Positions 16,902 to 26,830 of a DNA stretch of 64,000 nt are shown piece by piece (positions within the stretch are counted from its first letter, which is position 1; each line of letters begins with the position of its first letter). The notes under the pieces are model-generated. The model saw only the letters and a list, made by a program, of their open reading frames with translations, was not told the DNA's origin and did not search any database. The position numbers and the translations under genes were made by a program. This DNA comes from Chloroflexota bacterium (GTDB lineage Bacteria > Chloroflexota > Anaerolineae > UBA4142), in the NCBI GenBank assembly GCA_016215025.1, contig JACRMI010000069.1, forward strand, positions 1-64,000, written 5' to 3'.

Positions 16902-19900
16902 GATTATTTTCCATTCAACTCTTCGATTAACGGGTTGCTGTCCTTCAATTAGTTTCGTTCCATCAAATAATTCATACAATGCTGGGTTCTTTGGATCAGG
17001 ATACAGCCATGTTTCGATGTCGTCGTTCAGCGTGCCGACTTTGGCGCTAGTCACATTATCGAATGTGTCGAATGCGTGAACGAATCGTGGGACGATGAAT
17101 CCGCGTCGTAAAAAGATTGGCGTTTTGCCGAGCGGTGCATCGACGACGATACGCGACAATCCGCGCACAGGTTTGTTTTCAGTCATCGACCACCACTCAC
17201 CTGGCGGCAAAATCACCTCGCGTTGCGTTTGACCTGGCTTGATGATCGGTGCGACGTAAAGCGCATCGCCAATCATCCACGCGTCTTCGATGGCGTATAA
17301 CTCGGCGCAATCGCTCCAAATCAGTGCGGGATGACGAATGATCGGCGTGCCGTCGCGTGTCGCTTGTTTCGACAGCGAATAGAAATACGGAAACAGTTTG
17401 ACGTGTTCTTGCGACAACGCGCGATAAATCTCAACTGTCTCGTCATCGAATTTCCACGGCTCGCGATTGCGCCCAATCGGTCCGCCGTGCGCGCGCATCA
17501 ACGGCGAATAACATCCGACTTGTGCCCAGCGCAGGTACAATTCTTTCGTCGTGATCGGTGCGAACCAATCGTACCAGCCGCCAATGTCGGAACCATTCAC
17601 GGGGAATCCACTAATCGACGCGTTGATCATTGCACGCACAGCGGCGGGCAAACCATCGCCATCGTCCCAGTCGGTGTCTTGATCGCCAGGCCATTGTGCG
17701 GCGACGAATCGTTGCGTGCCAGCATAACCCGCGCGCGGGTAGAGCAAGTGATCGTCACCCAGCACACTGCGCGCGGCGCGTTGCATCGCTTGGCAATAAA
17801 TCACAGGATACGCATTGCGCATCGCCAATCCAGGTTGTCCGTTGTAGAAAACTGCATCGGGTGGAATCGATTCGGCGTAATCGGTCATCACGGCATGAAA
17901 TCCGCGCGCGTGAAAATTTTGCGCGACGATTTTTTCGTGCCACGCCGAGGCCTGTGGATTCGTGTAATCGACCACCGCAGCGATGCCGTGAAAGATGCGC
18001 TGATGGTACGGCAGGCCTAATCGATTACGAATGAAATATCCTTTTTGCACGCCCTCGTAGTGCGTTTTCGACCCAGCATTCATATACGGAAAATGCCAGA
18101 TGTGAACCTTGTAACCGTTGTCGTGCGCGGTCTTGACGAGATCGTCGATGTGAGGATACCACCGCCGGGAAAATTCGTACGAGCCGCGAGTCTCCTGCCA
18201 ATGTTCGATGCCGACTTGCGCAAGTGGAATTTCGAGTTCGCGGAATTTGCGAATGTCGGTGCGCACATCATCTTCAACCACCGCGCCCGTGTTCGTTTTC
18301 CACGGCAAGAACGCCCACGCAGGTGGTGTATCACTGCGACCTGTGAGTGAAGTGTACTGTTGAATCGCATTGATGGGCGTCGGTCCCGCGCAAACGTACA
18401 AATCGAGCTGATTATCAAGAACAGTAATTGGTGATTCGTGATTCGTGACTCGTGATGAAAACCAGGATGGCTTAAACGTGTTCCAGAATAACCCAATCGA
18501 TGCGCCCTGTTCGCGCGCAACAAGTGCAAATGGAACCGGAAAGCCCGTGCATTGCTCGCCATTCGGAAACGAGCCGCGCGCGCCGAACCATCGTTTGATG
18601 ATCGGATAAAGCCAAGGCACACGCTGCTTCATCCACTCGTACCCAACGCCGCCTTCTTCGACGAAGAAATACGTCTCTTCGCCTTTTTGATCGATCTTGT
18701 TGAAGCGTTGACCCAAGCCCAAATAATGCGAGTCGACTGGATCGGTCAGCGTCATCGAAATCGCGTTGTGAAACGGCATCCGCTCCGTCGCATCGACCGT
18801 CACGCGCAAAATTTCTTGAGAATGAAACGCGAGGCGAACCGTTGCACCGCGCAGAACAATCGTCAGCGAATTATTCACCGCCGTGACGCGAACGACTTGA
18901 TTGAGCGAGTTGGCAAGCGCACGCCATTTCAATTTCATCGTGTTGCCCGTATACAAAATCGGAATGGCGACGATTTTTTGCAAGAGCACATCACGCGTCA
19001 AACCGTTTGCGCCAAGCTGCAACAGAATGCGCCCTGTTGGATCCGTTGCGAGGATGCCAAACGCATCGGTCAACACGCGCACGTTCATTCGCGGCGAGGC
19101 AATGGACGCTTCATGGTCACGAATAGTAATGATGGGTTTGAAATCGACAGGTGTGGCAACGACCAACGACGGCGGCTCGACGGCATCTACATTTTTCTCT
19201 GCGCCGCGCGCGCGCCACACAATCAATAGCACAATCGCGCCGATGATTGCAATCGACGCAATTATTCCTTCGCTGCCTGACAAACCCAGTGGCGCAGTGT
19301 CGCTCATCATCCAGCCCAATTCCTGCATCGTCCACATCGCGGCAAACGTTGATACCGCCGCGTGCAAGAACGATCCGACGACTGGAATGACACGAAACAG
19401 AAAGGCAAACGCGCGCACAACGAAAACCAATAAGACGATAAGCAATGCTGTAGGGAACGTTCGCTGTAACGTTCCCGCCCACGCAGTGAATGCCAGATCA
19501 TACCCAGGCATCGCCGCTAGTGCGACAACGTAAAGCAAAACGGCAACAATGATTGCGCCAAACACAAACAGAGCAGCTAATCGCCGTACAATGACACCGT
19601 AACGCGGAAAGAGAATGATCGTGCGATTGAAATGATAATGCCAAATCGCAAGGAGGAGCGACGCGAAAAGCCACATCGGCAGAACGCGCCAAAAGCGCGC
19701 GGTCGTCGAATCGTTCATCGCCGATGGCAGCGCGGCGAGGATGAGCAAATAGAAAAGCAAGCCGACGCCGATGTCAAAGAACACGATTACCCAAAAGCGC
19801 GGCGTAGTTTTAGCGCCCCACCAAATCGAGAGCCAATTATTCTCGCGCTCGAACGGCGTGAAATGCTGATAGTAGATGAGTGCGGTTTGGAACACGCAGA

Positions 19901-19928
19901 GGACACAGAAAAGTATAAATGGATTCAT
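16878..19928 (-). CDS. GH31 glycosidase fused to an N-terminal membrane module; possible sulfoquinovosidase
   Basis: 1016 residues. Residues 1-250 hold about six or seven membrane helices, an unusual fusion for GH31, so the enzyme is probably anchored in the membrane. The GH31 part (about 270-1000) has a candidate nucleophile D683 in '[11 protein letters not shown]' and acid/base D749 in '[15 protein letters not shown]'. These loops and 'NGSDIGG' resemble sulfoquinovosidase YihQ ('MADFGEYLPTD', 'AGDQNVDW', 'HSDIGG') more than ordinary alpha-glucosidases. The R-x-x-W sulfonate clamp of YihQ is not clear: the matching stretch reads SRRWYPH and is shorter. The substrate is therefore open. One heptamer repeat (18424-18457) adds an in-frame peptide. 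It lies between the isomerase and the suyA-like gene. Confidence 0.75.
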   Translation of the reverse strand: MNPFILFCVLCVFQTALIYYQHFTPFERENNWLSIWWGAKTTPRFWVIVFFDIGVGLLFYLLILAALPSAMNDSTTARFWRVLPMWLFASLLLAIWHYHFNRTIILFPRYGVIVRRLAALFVFGAIIVAVLLYVVALAAMPGYDLAFTAWAGTLQRTFPTALLIVLLVFVVRAFAFLFRVIPVVGSFLHAAVSTFAAMWTMQELGWMMSDTAPLGLSGSEGIIASIAIIGAIVLLIVWRARGAEKNVDAVEPPSLVVATPVDFKPIITIRDHEASIASPRMNVRVLTDAFGILATDPTGRILLQLGANGLTRDVLLQKIVAIPILYTGNTMKLKWRALANSLNQVVRVTAVNNSLTIVLRGATVRLAFHSQEILRVTVDATERMPFHNAISMTLTDPVDSHYLGLGQRFNKIDQKGEETYFFVEEGGVGYEWMKQRVPWLYPIIKRWFGARGSFPNGEQCTGFPVPFALVAREQGASIGLFWNTFKPSWFSSRVTNHESPITVLDNQLDLYVCAGPTPINAIQQYTSLTGRSDTPPAWAFLPWKTNTGAVVEDDVRTDIRKFRELEIPLAQVGIEHWQETRGSYEFSRRWYPHIDDLVKTAHDNGYKVHIWHFPYMNAGSKTHYEGVQKGYFIRNRLGLPYHQRIFHGIAAVVDYTNPQASAWHEKIVAQNFHARGFHAVMTDYAESIPPDAVFYNGQPGLAMRNAYPVIYCQAMQRAARSVLGDDHLLYPRAGYAGTQRFVAAQWPGDQDTDWDDGDGLPAAVRAMINASISGFPVNGSDIGGWYDWFAPITTKELYLRWAQVGCYSPLMRAHGGPIGRNREPWKFDDETVEIYRALSQEHVKLFPYFYSLSKQATRDGTPIIRHPALIWSDCAELYAIEDAWMIGDALYVAPIIKPGQTQREVILPPGEWWSMTENKPVRGLSRIVVDAPLGKTPIFLRRGFIVPRFVHAFDTFDNVTSAKVGTLNDDIETWLYPDPKNPALYELFDGTKLIEGQQPVNRRVEWKIIGRMKDER
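18424..18457. repeat. Heptamer tandem repeat inside the GH31 gene
   Basis: Four 7-bp units in a row, GTGATTC, GTGATTC, GTGACTC, GTGATGA. On the - strand it encodes [11 protein letters not shown] in frame. Only one arm of the usual hairpin remains. Confidence 0.6.
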
Positions 19929-19940
19929 TAAAAAAATTCA

Positions 19941-20011
19941 GGACGCGGATCGCCGCAGACGAACGCGGATTTTATGTTTTTATCCGCGTTTGTCAGCGTT
20001 TGTCAGCGTCC
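19941..20011. repeat. Hairpin between isomerase and membrane-GH31 genes
   Basis: GGACGC with ACGCGGAT on the left arm pairs with ATCCGCGT and GCGTCC on the right, around a T-rich loop. The final base belongs to the TAG stop of the isomerase gene. Confidence 0.6.
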
Positions 20012-21372
20012 TATTTTATTGTCAGCGGAATTTTCATCGCCCTTGCCAACATTTCCAACTCGGGAATGATTTCGCCGTATGCCATTACGAGATGATGCTC
20101 CCAGCCATTGCTTAGAATTTCATCGAGGAACGCTGCGCCGTCCGTATCGAACTTGACGCGCGAGAGTGTGCCGCGAACTTCCATTTCGGTTTCGATTGCC
20201 GTTGCCGTTGTTGCGAGCATTCGCAGATTGCGACCATCGTCGCCCAACCGCAAGAGCGTCACGCGACCTGGCTTTAAACCAAATCCAGCGGTCACGCCTT
20301 TGCCGTTTGCAAAATGCGTAAACAAATGTTTTTTCTGTTTCGGATCGGCAAGCCCGACGGGACCACATCCGCCGTGCCACATCAAGCCAGTATTTGCATC
20401 GCGATCCACCGCGACGAAATCGGTGAGGAATGGATGAATACCTGTCATTCGGCGCGCGATAAGCGTTGTGATCGTGCCCATAATGTCGCCTTCGCAACCC
20501 GTGTAAATGCCACGATCATTTAGGATCGAAACGACGCCACACCCCGCGATGCCATATGCCTCGACCAAATCGCCCCAGCATTTCAGCGTCATCGCATCGA
20601 ATTTATTTTCGGCGGCAAACTCGGTGAGCGCGATGACGAGCGCGGCGAACAAATCGCCTTGGCGTGCGCTGATCTCCACCACATCGTCGAATTGTTTGAG
20701 CAAGTCAGCCGACGTCGCGTGCGCGCGATCTTCGGCTACCGCTTTGGCTTTGGCGACGAGAATTTGCAAGCCGACATCGACGACTTCGACGCCGGTGGCG
20801 CGGCGCAAGTTGAGCTTATCGACGGCGAGATCATCAAAGCCGGGCGCGTGTCCGCCAATGAACGCGATGCGCAGATTTTTCAAATCGCGTTGAATGCCTG
20901 CGACAAGTGCGAATTTCGAAATCGTTTCGACGGTGCGTGGATCATCGAGCGATGAGTACAGTGTCGTTGGACGATGACCCAGCTTGTAGAGATTACTCGC
21001 GTTGACGTTCACGCCGACGAGCGAGTTGAGGCGTAGTTTGCCCGTCTGCTCTTTCGGCTCTTGCCACGCCCACAACATCAACGGAATATCAGCGAATGCT
21101 TGACCGAGTTGCATCGCCAATCCGCCAAGTGCAAACGTGCCGCTTAGGATCACGAGCGCATCGATATTTTTCACTCGCAGTTCGGCAATTGCCGCATCGG
21201 CATCTGTAACTTCGATTACTTGTTTTTCGATGGCGCACAATCCAACGCCGTCGAGTTTGTCCAGCATCGCACGCGCTTGCGTATACCACCGCTCCGCGAG
21301 CGGCGATTCAAACGTGAGCCGCGCGAGGCAGACGAGTCCAAGTTTGGTGGGTGAAGGATTTATGAATGACAT
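20011..21372 (-). CDS. Fucose/arabinose-isomerase-like protein, candidate sulfoquinovose isomerase
   Basis: 453 residues of the L-fucose isomerase-like superfamily. The N-terminal Rossmann-like domains (to ~170) include 'VILSGTFALGG'. The C-terminal part has 'GCEGDIMGTITT' near residue 290 and 'WHGGCGPVG' near residue 330, which carry metal-binding acidic and His residues in the family. Such enzymes interconvert aldoses and ketoses. It is directly before the sulfofructose-transaldolase-like gene's product in a pathway sense, so sulfoquinovose to sulfofructose isomerisation is the best guess. Fucose-isomerase-like proteins are reported, as I recall, in sulfo-transaldolase clusters; this was not checked. 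Confidence 0.6.
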   Translation of the reverse strand: MSFINPSPTKLGLVCLARLTFESPLAERWYTQARAMLDKLDGVGLCAIEKQVIEVTDADAAIAELRVKNIDALVILSGTFALGGLAMQLGQAFADIPLMLWAWQEPKEQTGKLRLNSLVGVNVNASNLYKLGHRPTTLYSSLDDPRTVETISKFALVAGIQRDLKNLRIAFIGGHAPGFDDLAVDKLNLRRATGVEVVDVGLQILVAKAKAVAEDRAHATSADLLKQFDDVVEISARQGDLFAALVIALTEFAAENKFDAMTLKCWGDLVEAYGIAGCGVVSILNDRGIYTGCEGDIMGTITTLIARRMTGIHPFLTDFVAVDRDANTGLMWHGGCGPVGLADPKQKKHLFTHFANGKGVTAGFGLKPGRVTLLRLGDDGRNLRMLATTATAIETEMEVRGTLSRVKFDTDGAAFLDEILSNGWEHHLVMAYGEIIPELEMLARAMKIPLTIK

Positions 21373-21389
21373 CTCTATAATTCCGAGTT

Positions 21390-21450
21390 GGCAGTGGGCA
21401 GTAAGCAGAAAGCAGAATACTGCCTACTGCGTACTGTCTTCTGCTTACTG
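21390..21450. repeat. Heptamer-arm hairpin between transaldolase and isomerase genes
   Basis: Left arm: GGCAGTG, GGCAGTA, AGCAGAA, AGCAGAA. Right arm: CCTACTG, CGTACTG, TCTTCTG, CTTACTG. The TAA stop of the transaldolase gene (21445-21447) lies inside the right arm, so this element too provides a stop codon. Confidence 0.7.
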
Positions 21451-22107
21451 ATAGGGGGTTGCGTCCCAGTTATCGCTAAACAATTTCAACCCCTTACCTG
21501 TGTACGGATGGTCGAACGCATCTTTGTACACGTCGAACCCAGCCGTGACAATGTCTGCGCCTGCAACACCTGCTTCGACGATTTGGCGCGCGTTGCGAAT
21601 CGCGGCGATAAGAATTTCTGTTTTGAAATTATAGTTGCGATACATCTCAACCGTCTCCGCCACCATTTCCGAAATCTCTTCGCCGTTCGATTCTTTCCAG
21701 CCGACAAACATCGACATGTACGTCGCGCCAAGACGCGCGGCTTGGAGCGCTTGCGCCGCCGAGAAAACGAGCGTGAGATTCACGCGAATATTTTTCACGC
21801 GCAACATCCACAATGCCTTGAACCCAGCTTCGGTCGCGGGAATTTTAACCACAAAGTTCGGGCACATCGCCGCGAGTTTCATGCCTTCGTCAAACATCGC
21901 TTTGGCATCGGTGTAATGCGGATTGACTTCTACGGAAAGTGTCTTGTCCGTGCCTTCAAGCATCTTGCCGATTTCGTTGATGGCGGTGAGGAACGGTTTG
22001 CCGCTGTTGCGCACATGGCGCGGATTGCTTGTTACGCCGTCAATGTTCCACATTTCGAGCGCGTACTTGACCTCATCTGATTTTGCAGAATCGAGAAAAA
22101 ATTTCAT
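21445..22107 (-). CDS. sftT: Transaldolase, sulfofructose-transaldolase (SftT) type
   Basis: 220 residues of the small class-I transaldolase (TalC/FSA-like) family. The Schiff-base lysine is K88 in 'NFVVKIPATE'. Ordinary members have 'TTNPSLI' near residue 27; this protein has TSNPRHVRNSGKPF, with Arg and His in place of small residues. It also has 'VEVNPH' (59-64), 'FVGWKES' (134-140) and 'GFDVYKDAF'. From memory these are hallmarks of 6-deoxy-6-sulfofructose transaldolases. That reaction moves the three non-sulfonated carbons to glyceraldehyde phosphate, giving fructose-6-phosphate and sulfolactaldehyde. AAGGAG precedes the ATG. Acts in the cytoplasm. An ordinary fructose-6-phosphate aldolase is the alternative. 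Confidence 0.7.
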   Translation of the reverse strand: MKFFLDSAKSDEVKYALEMWNIDGVTSNPRHVRNSGKPFLTAINEIGKMLEGTDKTLSVEVNPHYTDAKAMFDEGMKLAAMCPNFVVKIPATEAGFKALWMLRVKNIRVNLTLVFSAAQALQAARLGATYMSMFVGWKESNGEEISEMVAETVEMYRNYNFKTEILIAAIRNARQIVEAGVAGADIVTAGFDVYKDAFDHPYTGKGLKLFSDNWDATPYQ

Positions 22108-22178
22108 TTTATCTACTCCTTAAATTGTTTGTGGCGCATGCCAATGGTGCGTCTTCTATGTGATGTTTTGCACCGCGT

Positions 22179-22230
22179 TAGGCTCGCCCTATCGTAGCTC
22201 GCGTTGCGACGGGCGAGTCGCTCGTCCTAC
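22179..22230. repeat. Hairpin between GH31 and transaldolase genes
   Basis: GCTCGCCC on the left pairs with GGGCGAG on the right, with outer TAGG/CCTA pairs. It ends two bases before the GH31 stop codon. Confidence 0.5.
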
Positions 22231-22232
22231 AT

Positions 22233-24626
22233 TTAAATTGCCAGGCGAAAATGCCTTTGCTGATTTGAATCTGCCCATTCGTCGCCGCGCGAATCGATGC
22301 GGCGAGTTTCACTGCGCGGGAAAATAAACTCGATGTTGGTATACGGCAAGCGATAATCGCCGCTCACTTGCGCGCTCAATGTGATCGAATCGGGTTTCGA
22401 ATCGACGCGTAATTGCACACGCGCATACGTGCCATGTTGATAATCGAGCGTGACGCCGTCATCTTCGATGAGATCAAATATGCCGTGACCTTGGGTCGGA
22501 TGTGGGAAAACGTAGACTTGACGCACGTCGTCCGGTTGCGCGCCGACATGCTTGATGGCTTTGCCCAGCACGATCATTCCACTCGCGCGCACCAAAAGCG
22601 GATTGCGTTCGAGCGGTGCATCGACGACGATTTCTTGCCCGCCGTGATGCCATTCGCTTGAATAGAAATCGCACCATTCTTCATTCGACGGTAAATAAAC
22701 CCGCCGTGTGCGCGCGCCTTCTTCAAACACGGATGCGACGAGCAAGTGCGAGCCCAGCATATAATCGAATGATTCGGCGTGACAGCGCACGTCGTGCGGA
22801 AATTCATAAACCATCGGACGAATGATCGGATGTCCTGTGTGCGATGCTTCAAAGTACAGCGAATACAGATACGGCATCAAACGATAACGGAACTCGAACC
22901 CTTCGCGGATAATCGGCAGGATATCGGGATACATCCACGGCTCATTCACGGAGCCATCGAGATGCCACGAGTTCATCGCAAAGCGTGGCTGAAGCGCGGC
23001 ATTTTGCACCCAACGTACGAAGAGTTCGGGCGAGGGCATGAATCCAGTGAACCCGCCAATGTCATGTCCGGTGATGGGCATACCCGAAAGCGACAAACCC
23101 AGTCCCATCGGTATATTGTATTTCAAAGTTTCCCAGGATGACATGTTGTCGCCCGACCAGGTCTGCGCGTAGCGTTGCGCCCCAGGACAAGCGGAACGCG
23201 TCAGCAAATACGGTCGGTCGTTCGGACGAAATTCGCGTTGCGCTTGGTACGATGCTTGCGCCATCAACAATCCTTGCAACGAGCGCACCATGCTCGCGGG
23301 CAACGTCTCACCGAATCCGTGACACCGCGCATCGTCATCCCAGATTTCGTATTCGTTATTGTCGTTCCAAATTCCCAGGATACCGTATTCGAGCAATTGC
23401 TCGCGCACATTCTGTTTCCACCAGTCGAATGTTTTGGGATTGCTAAAATCGAGATACGATGCGTCGCCACCCCAAAACATTGAAATCTCTGGCGCGTTGC
23501 TCTCTGACGATTTTACAAAGCCGTCGAACTGCGCAACCTCGCCGTAACGTGGGTGCGTGGTCAACATCGCGGGCTTGATGTTCGCCGCCAGTTTGATACC
23601 CGCCTGCGCGAAATTTTCAACCATCGCGTTCGGGTCGGGAAAGCGACTGCGGTTCCACGTAAACACATTGCGTTTTTCGTTTTCGTCGAGCGTGTAACCT
23701 GACGCCAGATGGAACAGATCGCACGGAATCTGATGCTGGTCGCAGAGCGCGACAAATTTCTTGAGTTGTTCTTGCGCGTCAGGCGCATCAAAGTACGTCA
23801 TCGTCGTGCCGAGATAACCGAGCGACCAGCGCGGTGGCAATGGCGTGCGACCGATCAGCGAAGAAAATTTTTCCACAACCTCGACGATACTGGGACCATA
23901 GATCAAGTAATAATCTAGGTCACCATCTTCGGCTTGATAGTAACGATACGGCGCGTAATAGTTGTCGATCTCGCCGCCCATTTCAAATGTGGACGTGGCA
24001 AGGTTGTCGTAAAACAACCCATAGGCTATTTGCAATTCCGGAAGATAGGTGATGTAAAAGGACCAATGTTTGTAAAGCGGATCGGTCCTGCGCGCGCTGT
24101 AACCCAACGCGTCAAGGTTTAGCATTCTCATCCGCCGTTTCGATTTGTCGATTTCACCAGACCGTTCGCCAAAACCGTAATAATGCTCGTCGTGGCGATG
24201 TTTCATATAGTGATAAATCGATTTGCCTGCGCGGTCGTACGCATACGCACGCTCTAGCAAGTCGGATGCGAAGGGCTGACCGTTAGCACCTGCCCAGCGG
24301 ACGGCAAACTTGTCGAGCGCAAGATCGATTTGCAATTGCTGGGTGCGAACGCGCAGAGTATTATCGGCGTGATCGATTTGAAACGGTGGTAACGCAAATG
24401 GCGAAAGATCGTCGCGGCGGCGACCTTCGCGCGGCACGTCGCCGTCTTTGCCGACGACTGACCAGGTGCGATTTATCCTGGGCTTGCCGTTGGGAAAATG
24501 TTCGACGCGGATGAGATCATGATCAAGGATCGAAACTTGCAAACGTTCGCCGTGCTCGCCCTGAAACACCAGCGGATGCGCGGCGGGGTCGATGAGCTTG
24601 ACGAGGGTAAGATTTGTGAGGCGCAA
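22233..24626 (-). CDS. GH31 alpha-glycosidase (alpha-glucosidase/xylosidase type)
   Basis: 797 residues without a signal peptide. An N-terminal beta-sandwich is followed by the catalytic barrel. The nucleophile is D422 in 'GIWNDNNEYE' and the acid/base D493 in 'TWSGDNMSSWETL'; 'ITGHDIGGF' and 'RFAMNSW' are further family marks. It cleaves alpha-linked sugars inside the cell after uptake. The TTG start lies directly behind the permease stop (one base apart on the coding strand), with AGGA further upstream, so translation is probably coupled. It may release the sulfosugar or glucose units from an imported glycoside; the exact substrate cannot be read. Confidence 0.85.
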   Translation of the reverse strand: MRLTNLTLVKLIDPAAHPLVFQGEHGERLQVSILDHDLIRVEHFPNGKPRINRTWSVVGKDGDVPREGRRRDDLSPFALPPFQIDHADNTLRVRTQQLQIDLALDKFAVRWAGANGQPFASDLLERAYAYDRAGKSIYHYMKHRHDEHYYGFGERSGEIDKSKRRMRMLNLDALGYSARRTDPLYKHWSFYITYLPELQIAYGLFYDNLATSTFEMGGEIDNYYAPYRYYQAEDGDLDYYLIYGPSIVEVVEKFSSLIGRTPLPPRWSLGYLGTTMTYFDAPDAQEQLKKFVALCDQHQIPCDLFHLASGYTLDENEKRNVFTWNRSRFPDPNAMVENFAQAGIKLAANIKPAMLTTHPRYGEVAQFDGFVKSSESNAPEISMFWGGDASYLDFSNPKTFDWWKQNVREQLLEYGILGIWNDNNEYEIWDDDARCHGFGETLPASMVRSLQGLLMAQASYQAQREFRPNDRPYLLTRSACPGAQRYAQTWSGDNMSSWETLKYNIPMGLGLSLSGMPITGHDIGGFTGFMPSPELFVRWVQNAALQPRFAMNSWHLDGSVNEPWMYPDILPIIREGFEFRYRLMPYLYSLYFEASHTGHPIIRPMVYEFPHDVRCHAESFDYMLGSHLLVASVFEEGARTRRVYLPSNEEWCDFYSSEWHHGGQEIVVDAPLERNPLLVRASGMIVLGKAIKHVGAQPDDVRQVYVFPHPTQGHGIFDLIEDDGVTLDYQHGTYARVQLRVDSKPDSITLSAQVSGDYRLPYTNIEFIFPRSETRRIDSRGDEWADSNQQRHFRLAI

Positions 24627-24627
24627 A

Positions 24628-25701
24628 TTACTTCATTCCTGTTGTGGCAATACCAGATGTGATGTACTTTTCCAAAAAGGCGAATACAATCGTGATGGGT
24701 AACAACGTGAGTACGGTCATTGCCAAGATATAATTCCACTGTTGATTGAGTTCGCCTTGAAATGCGTTCAACCCGACCTGAAGCGTGAACAATTCCGATT
24801 TGCTGACGACAATGAGGGGCCAGAGAAAATCATTCCAACGCCACATGACGGAAAAGATCGCCAGCACGGCAAGCGCAGGACCCGCCAAGGGCAAAATGAT
24901 TTGCGAATAGATGCGCCACTCGCCTGCACCATCGATGCGCGCGGATTGAATCAGATCGTCGGGGATAGTGAGCATGTATTGGCGCAGCAAGAACACACCG
25001 GTTGGCGTTGCCGCGCCAGGAATAATTAATCCCCATAGATTGTTCGTCCATCCCACTTTGGCGATGACGAGAAACGCAGGAATCAGAATGACGGATACAG
25101 GCACCATCAATGTACTAATGATAATGAGAAAAATCGCGTCGCGTCCGCGAAATTCGTATTTGCTCAAGGCATACGCTGCCATGCTGTTGATGAGCAAAGT
25201 GACGAGCGTGGCGACGACAGTGACAATCACCGAGTTTTGGAGATAGGTCAGGAACGGAAATTTTTCAACCGCGCCAACGTAATTGTCCCATTCAAAATAG
25301 ATCGAACGCACCGGGGTTCGCTGATCGAGTTTGATATCGATGGGATCGTCTTTCGGTGTCGCGGGATCGATCATGCGCGCGCCGATGCCAACCTGGGAGA
25401 TTTGCGCAAGACGGCGTACTGAGCCATCCGCCATTTTCACATCGTATAGATCGAGTGGCTTGTCATAGCCCGCTAGCGTGACGGTTTCTTGTTTGTACGG
25501 CAGGAATGATGGCGGAAATTCGTACAGCCCGGACAGCGGCTTGAAGGATGACATCACCAACCATAATACAGGACCAAACATTACTACAACACCTGCAATC
25601 AGGTACGCATACGTGATGATGTCGGATATATCAAATCGTTTGCCGCTGCGTCGTCGAGTGAGAAAGCCAATTACGCCGGTCCGTTTTTCTAGCGTGTTCA
25701 T
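24628..25701 (-). CDS. Sugar ABC transporter permease, MalG type
   Basis: 357 residues with six membrane helices. The cytoplasmic EAA loop reads 'ARIDGAGEWRIYSQIILPLAGP', the contact to the ATPase. A loop of about 100 residues between helices 1 and 2 ('QISQVGIGARMIDPATPKDD') is longer than usual for MalG. It pairs with the MalF-type permease encoded upstream and the lipoprotein further upstream to import a carbohydrate. No ATPase gene is in the window, so a shared MsmX/UgpC-type ATPase is likely used. Confidence 0.9.
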   Translation of the reverse strand: MNTLEKRTGVIGFLTRRRSGKRFDISDIITYAYLIAGVVVMFGPVLWLVMSSFKPLSGLYEFPPSFLPYKQETVTLAGYDKPLDLYDVKMADGSVRRLAQISQVGIGARMIDPATPKDDPIDIKLDQRTPVRSIYFEWDNYVGAVEKFPFLTYLQNSVIVTVVATLVTLLINSMAAYALSKYEFRGRDAIFLIIISTLMVPVSVILIPAFLVIAKVGWTNNLWGLIIPGAATPTGVFLLRQYMLTIPDDLIQSARIDGAGEWRIYSQIILPLAGPALAVLAIFSVMWRWNDFLWPLIVVSKSELFTLQVGLNAFQGELNQQWNYILAMTVLTLLPITIVFAFLEKYITSGIATTGMK

Positions 25702-25721
25702 GATGCTATCCTTGTGATAAA

Positions 25722-25798
25722 AAGTTGAGTTTCAAGTTGCACGTTTCAGGTTGCAGAGACCTGGTTTGTAACTTGGAACCTGCAACCTGTAACTCGGG
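25722..25798. repeat. Heptamer-arm hairpin between the permease genes
   Basis: Left arm units AGTTTCA, AGTTGCA, CGTTTCA, GGTTGCA; right arm units AACTTGG, AACCTGC, AACCTGT. It ends one base before the stop codon of the MalF-type permease gene. Confidence 0.65.
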
Positions 25799-26818
25799 TT
25801 ATGCCGCTTCTTGTCTTCGCTGGAAAATCAATTGTCCAACGGTCAGAACTAGTAAGACGATAGCAAGTATCAACGATGCGGCGGCGGCCATGCCGTAATT
25901 TTTGAATTCGAACGCGGTGCGATAGATGTATTGAACGATGTATAAAGTCGCCGTCCCAGGACCGCCATTGGTTAGCACAAATACTTGATCGAAAACTTGC
26001 ACTGCGCGGATGAGCGCCAGCACCAGAACCACCGTCATTGTTGGCATGAGCAAGGGCAACGTCACATTCCAAAACGTGCGCCACTTGTTTGCACCGTCCA
26101 TCGATGCTGCTTCGTACATTTCTTTAGGAATAGCTTGCAAACCCGCCAGCAAAATCAGCGTAAAGAATCCCATCTGCGCCCAGATACTGATTGCGATCAC
26201 CCAGAACTGCGCCCAATTGGCATCGAGCAGCCAAGGGACTTTGTCCAACCCAAGTGAAACCAGAAAAGCATTGAGCACCCCATTCTGATATTGTAAAATC
26301 CATTTCCAAATCAAGGCGACCACGACAGGAGACAAGAGGACGGGATAAAAGAAAACCGCGCGAAAAATTCCGCGTCCCTTGACATCGCGATTGAGCGCGA
26401 GCGCGGTAAGCAACGAGAATAAAATAATAAAAATCACCTGGAAAATGACAAATGTTAGCGTGTTCCATGCGCCGCGCCAGAACAAATCTTCGCCACAACT
26501 ATTGGGCTTGAAAAAGTCCTGGCACGTAAATATTTTTTCAAAGTTGGCAATGCCCACCACGGGGCGATTTTCCAAGAGAACGGAAGTCCCGCCTGTAAAG
26601 CCATAATAAAAGTTCAATAGCATCGGGATCAAAATAAAAATCCCGAATATCACTAGATTTGGCAGGACGAAGAAATACGCCATGCGTTTATACCCAATCA
26701 ATTTCTGGAGTGGAGCCAAAACATAGTCGAGCAAGGACATGAACCACAGAAAAGGCTGAAGTAAAATATCGCCCGAAAGCCAGGATCGGTTAGGAGAATT
26801 GCTTTGGGTCGGTTGCAT
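25799..26818 (-). CDS. Sugar ABC transporter permease, MalF type
   Basis: 339 residues. After a ~45-residue N-terminal extension there are six membrane helices. The EAA loop is 'YEAASMDGANKWRTFWNVTLPLL'-like, with the conserved Gly at its centre. A loop after helix 1 has two Cys (CQDFFKPNSC) that could form a disulfide outside the cell. Works with the MalG-type permease and the binding lipoprotein of the same unit. Confidence 0.9.
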   Translation of the reverse strand: MQPTQSNSPNRSWLSGDILLQPFLWFMSLLDYVLAPLQKLIGYKRMAYFFVLPNLVIFGIFILIPMLLNFYYGFTGGTSVLLENRPVVGIANFEKIFTCQDFFKPNSCGEDLFWRGAWNTLTFVIFQVIFIILFSLLTALALNRDVKGRGIFRAVFFYPVLLSPVVVALIWKWILQYQNGVLNAFLVSLGLDKVPWLLDANWAQFWVIAISIWAQMGFFTLILLAGLQAIPKEMYEAASMDGANKWRTFWNVTLPLLMPTMTVVLVLALIRAVQVFDQVFVLTNGGPGTATLYIVQYIYRTAFEFKNYGMAAAASLILAIVLLVLTVGQLIFQRRQEAA

Positions 26819-26830
26819 AGCGCCTCCATT

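Noticed and set aside
22233-24626. Second GH31 enzyme as the sulfoquinovosidase
   Set aside because: Its catalytic loops (GIWNDNNE, TWSGDN) are those of ordinary alpha-glucosidases/xylosidases; no YihQ-like feature was found, so only a general GH31 call is made.
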